Shown here piece after piece: positions 5,144 to 5,187 of a stretch of DNA of 5,187 nucleotides (its first letter is position 1; each line of letters starts with the position of its first letter). Location of the stretch: contig JAEYQX010000014.1 of the NCBI GenBank assembly GCA_023409795.1, forward strand, positions 1 to 5,187. Direction: 5' to 3'. The notes below the pieces were generated by a model. That model was not told where the DNA came from. It ran no database searches and saw nothing but the letters and a program-made list of their open reading frames with translations. Both the position numbers and the translations under genes were made by a program. The stretch is from Pseudomonadota bacterium. GTDB taxonomy: Bacteria; Pseudomonadota; Alphaproteobacteria; Caulobacterales; Caulobacteraceae.

Positions 5144-5172
5144 TTGACAGAAACGTTCCGCTTTTCTTTCAT
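5144..5172 (+). promoter_or_regulatory. possible outward promoter into the region beyond the window
   Basis: TTGACA (5144-5149) is a perfect -35 consensus. After a 17-nt spacer, TTTCAT (5167-5172) matches the -10 consensus in four of six positions. It points right, out of the window, from inside the AT-rich tail. AT-rich DNA yields such matches by chance, so confidence is modest. Confidence 0.3.
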
Positions 5173-5187
5173 CAAGCGATGCGATTG

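Larger units (their letters stand above)
5077..5187. other. AT-rich non-coding tail to the window edge
   Basis: These 111 bases contain 43 G or C, about 39%, against roughly two thirds in the rest of the window. No open frame with a plausible start and ribosome binding site is seen on either strand. It holds the terminator-like hairpin and possible promoter listed separately. Its composition suggests different origin from the genes to the left. Confidence 0.6.

Noticed and set aside
1..5187. CRISPR arrays, insertion sequences or transposase genes.
   Set aside because: No spaced direct repeats, terminal inverted repeats with a transposase, or integrase were seen by eye in the window.

Overview
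The window is GC-rich bacterial chromosome (roughly two thirds G+C by eye) and ends in a short AT-rich tail. The genes point to a flagellated Gram-negative alphaproteobacterium, most likely of the Caulobacterales (Brevundimonas/Caulobacter type). The evidence is the L-ring protein FlgH, an outer-membrane lipoprotein with a lipobox, an MsrA with the N-terminal extension I associate with alphaproteobacteria, and densely packed GC-rich genes. The order and genus are inference; no 16S or other marker gene is present.

Layout. 1-369 is the 3' part of flgH. 370-478 is a gap ending in a strong hairpin that covers the ribosome binding site of the next gene. 479-1945 holds three consecutive small genes for exported proteins, the third a lipoprotein. 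No name could be given to them, but they share an ungapped 28-residue block and two cysteines in equivalent positions, so they look like a diverged tandem paralog family. 2002-3831 encodes a secreted DUF885-family metallopeptidase. It converges on a two-gene minus-strand unit, msrA (4840-4190) followed 2 nt later by an mmcQ/yjbR-type gene (4187-3846). The two converging units end in an 11-bp perfect inverted repeat formed from the coding ends of both genes. 4841-4986 is a divergent intergenic region with several palindromes, followed by a complete tRNA-Ser(GGA) at 4987-5076. The last 111 bases (about 39% G+C by count) hold a weak terminator-like hairpin and a possible outward promoter, but no gene.

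How it fits together. The rightward genes all act in or beyond the inner membrane: an L-ring protein, three small exported proteins that could each form one disulfide, and a periplasmic or secreted peptidase. The leftward pair contains a methionine sulfoxide repair enzyme and a small protein of unknown role coupled to it. The most noteworthy signals are the three-paralog cassette, the hairpin over its first ribosome binding site, and the composition drop at the 3' end of the tRNA, which suggests an integration junction.
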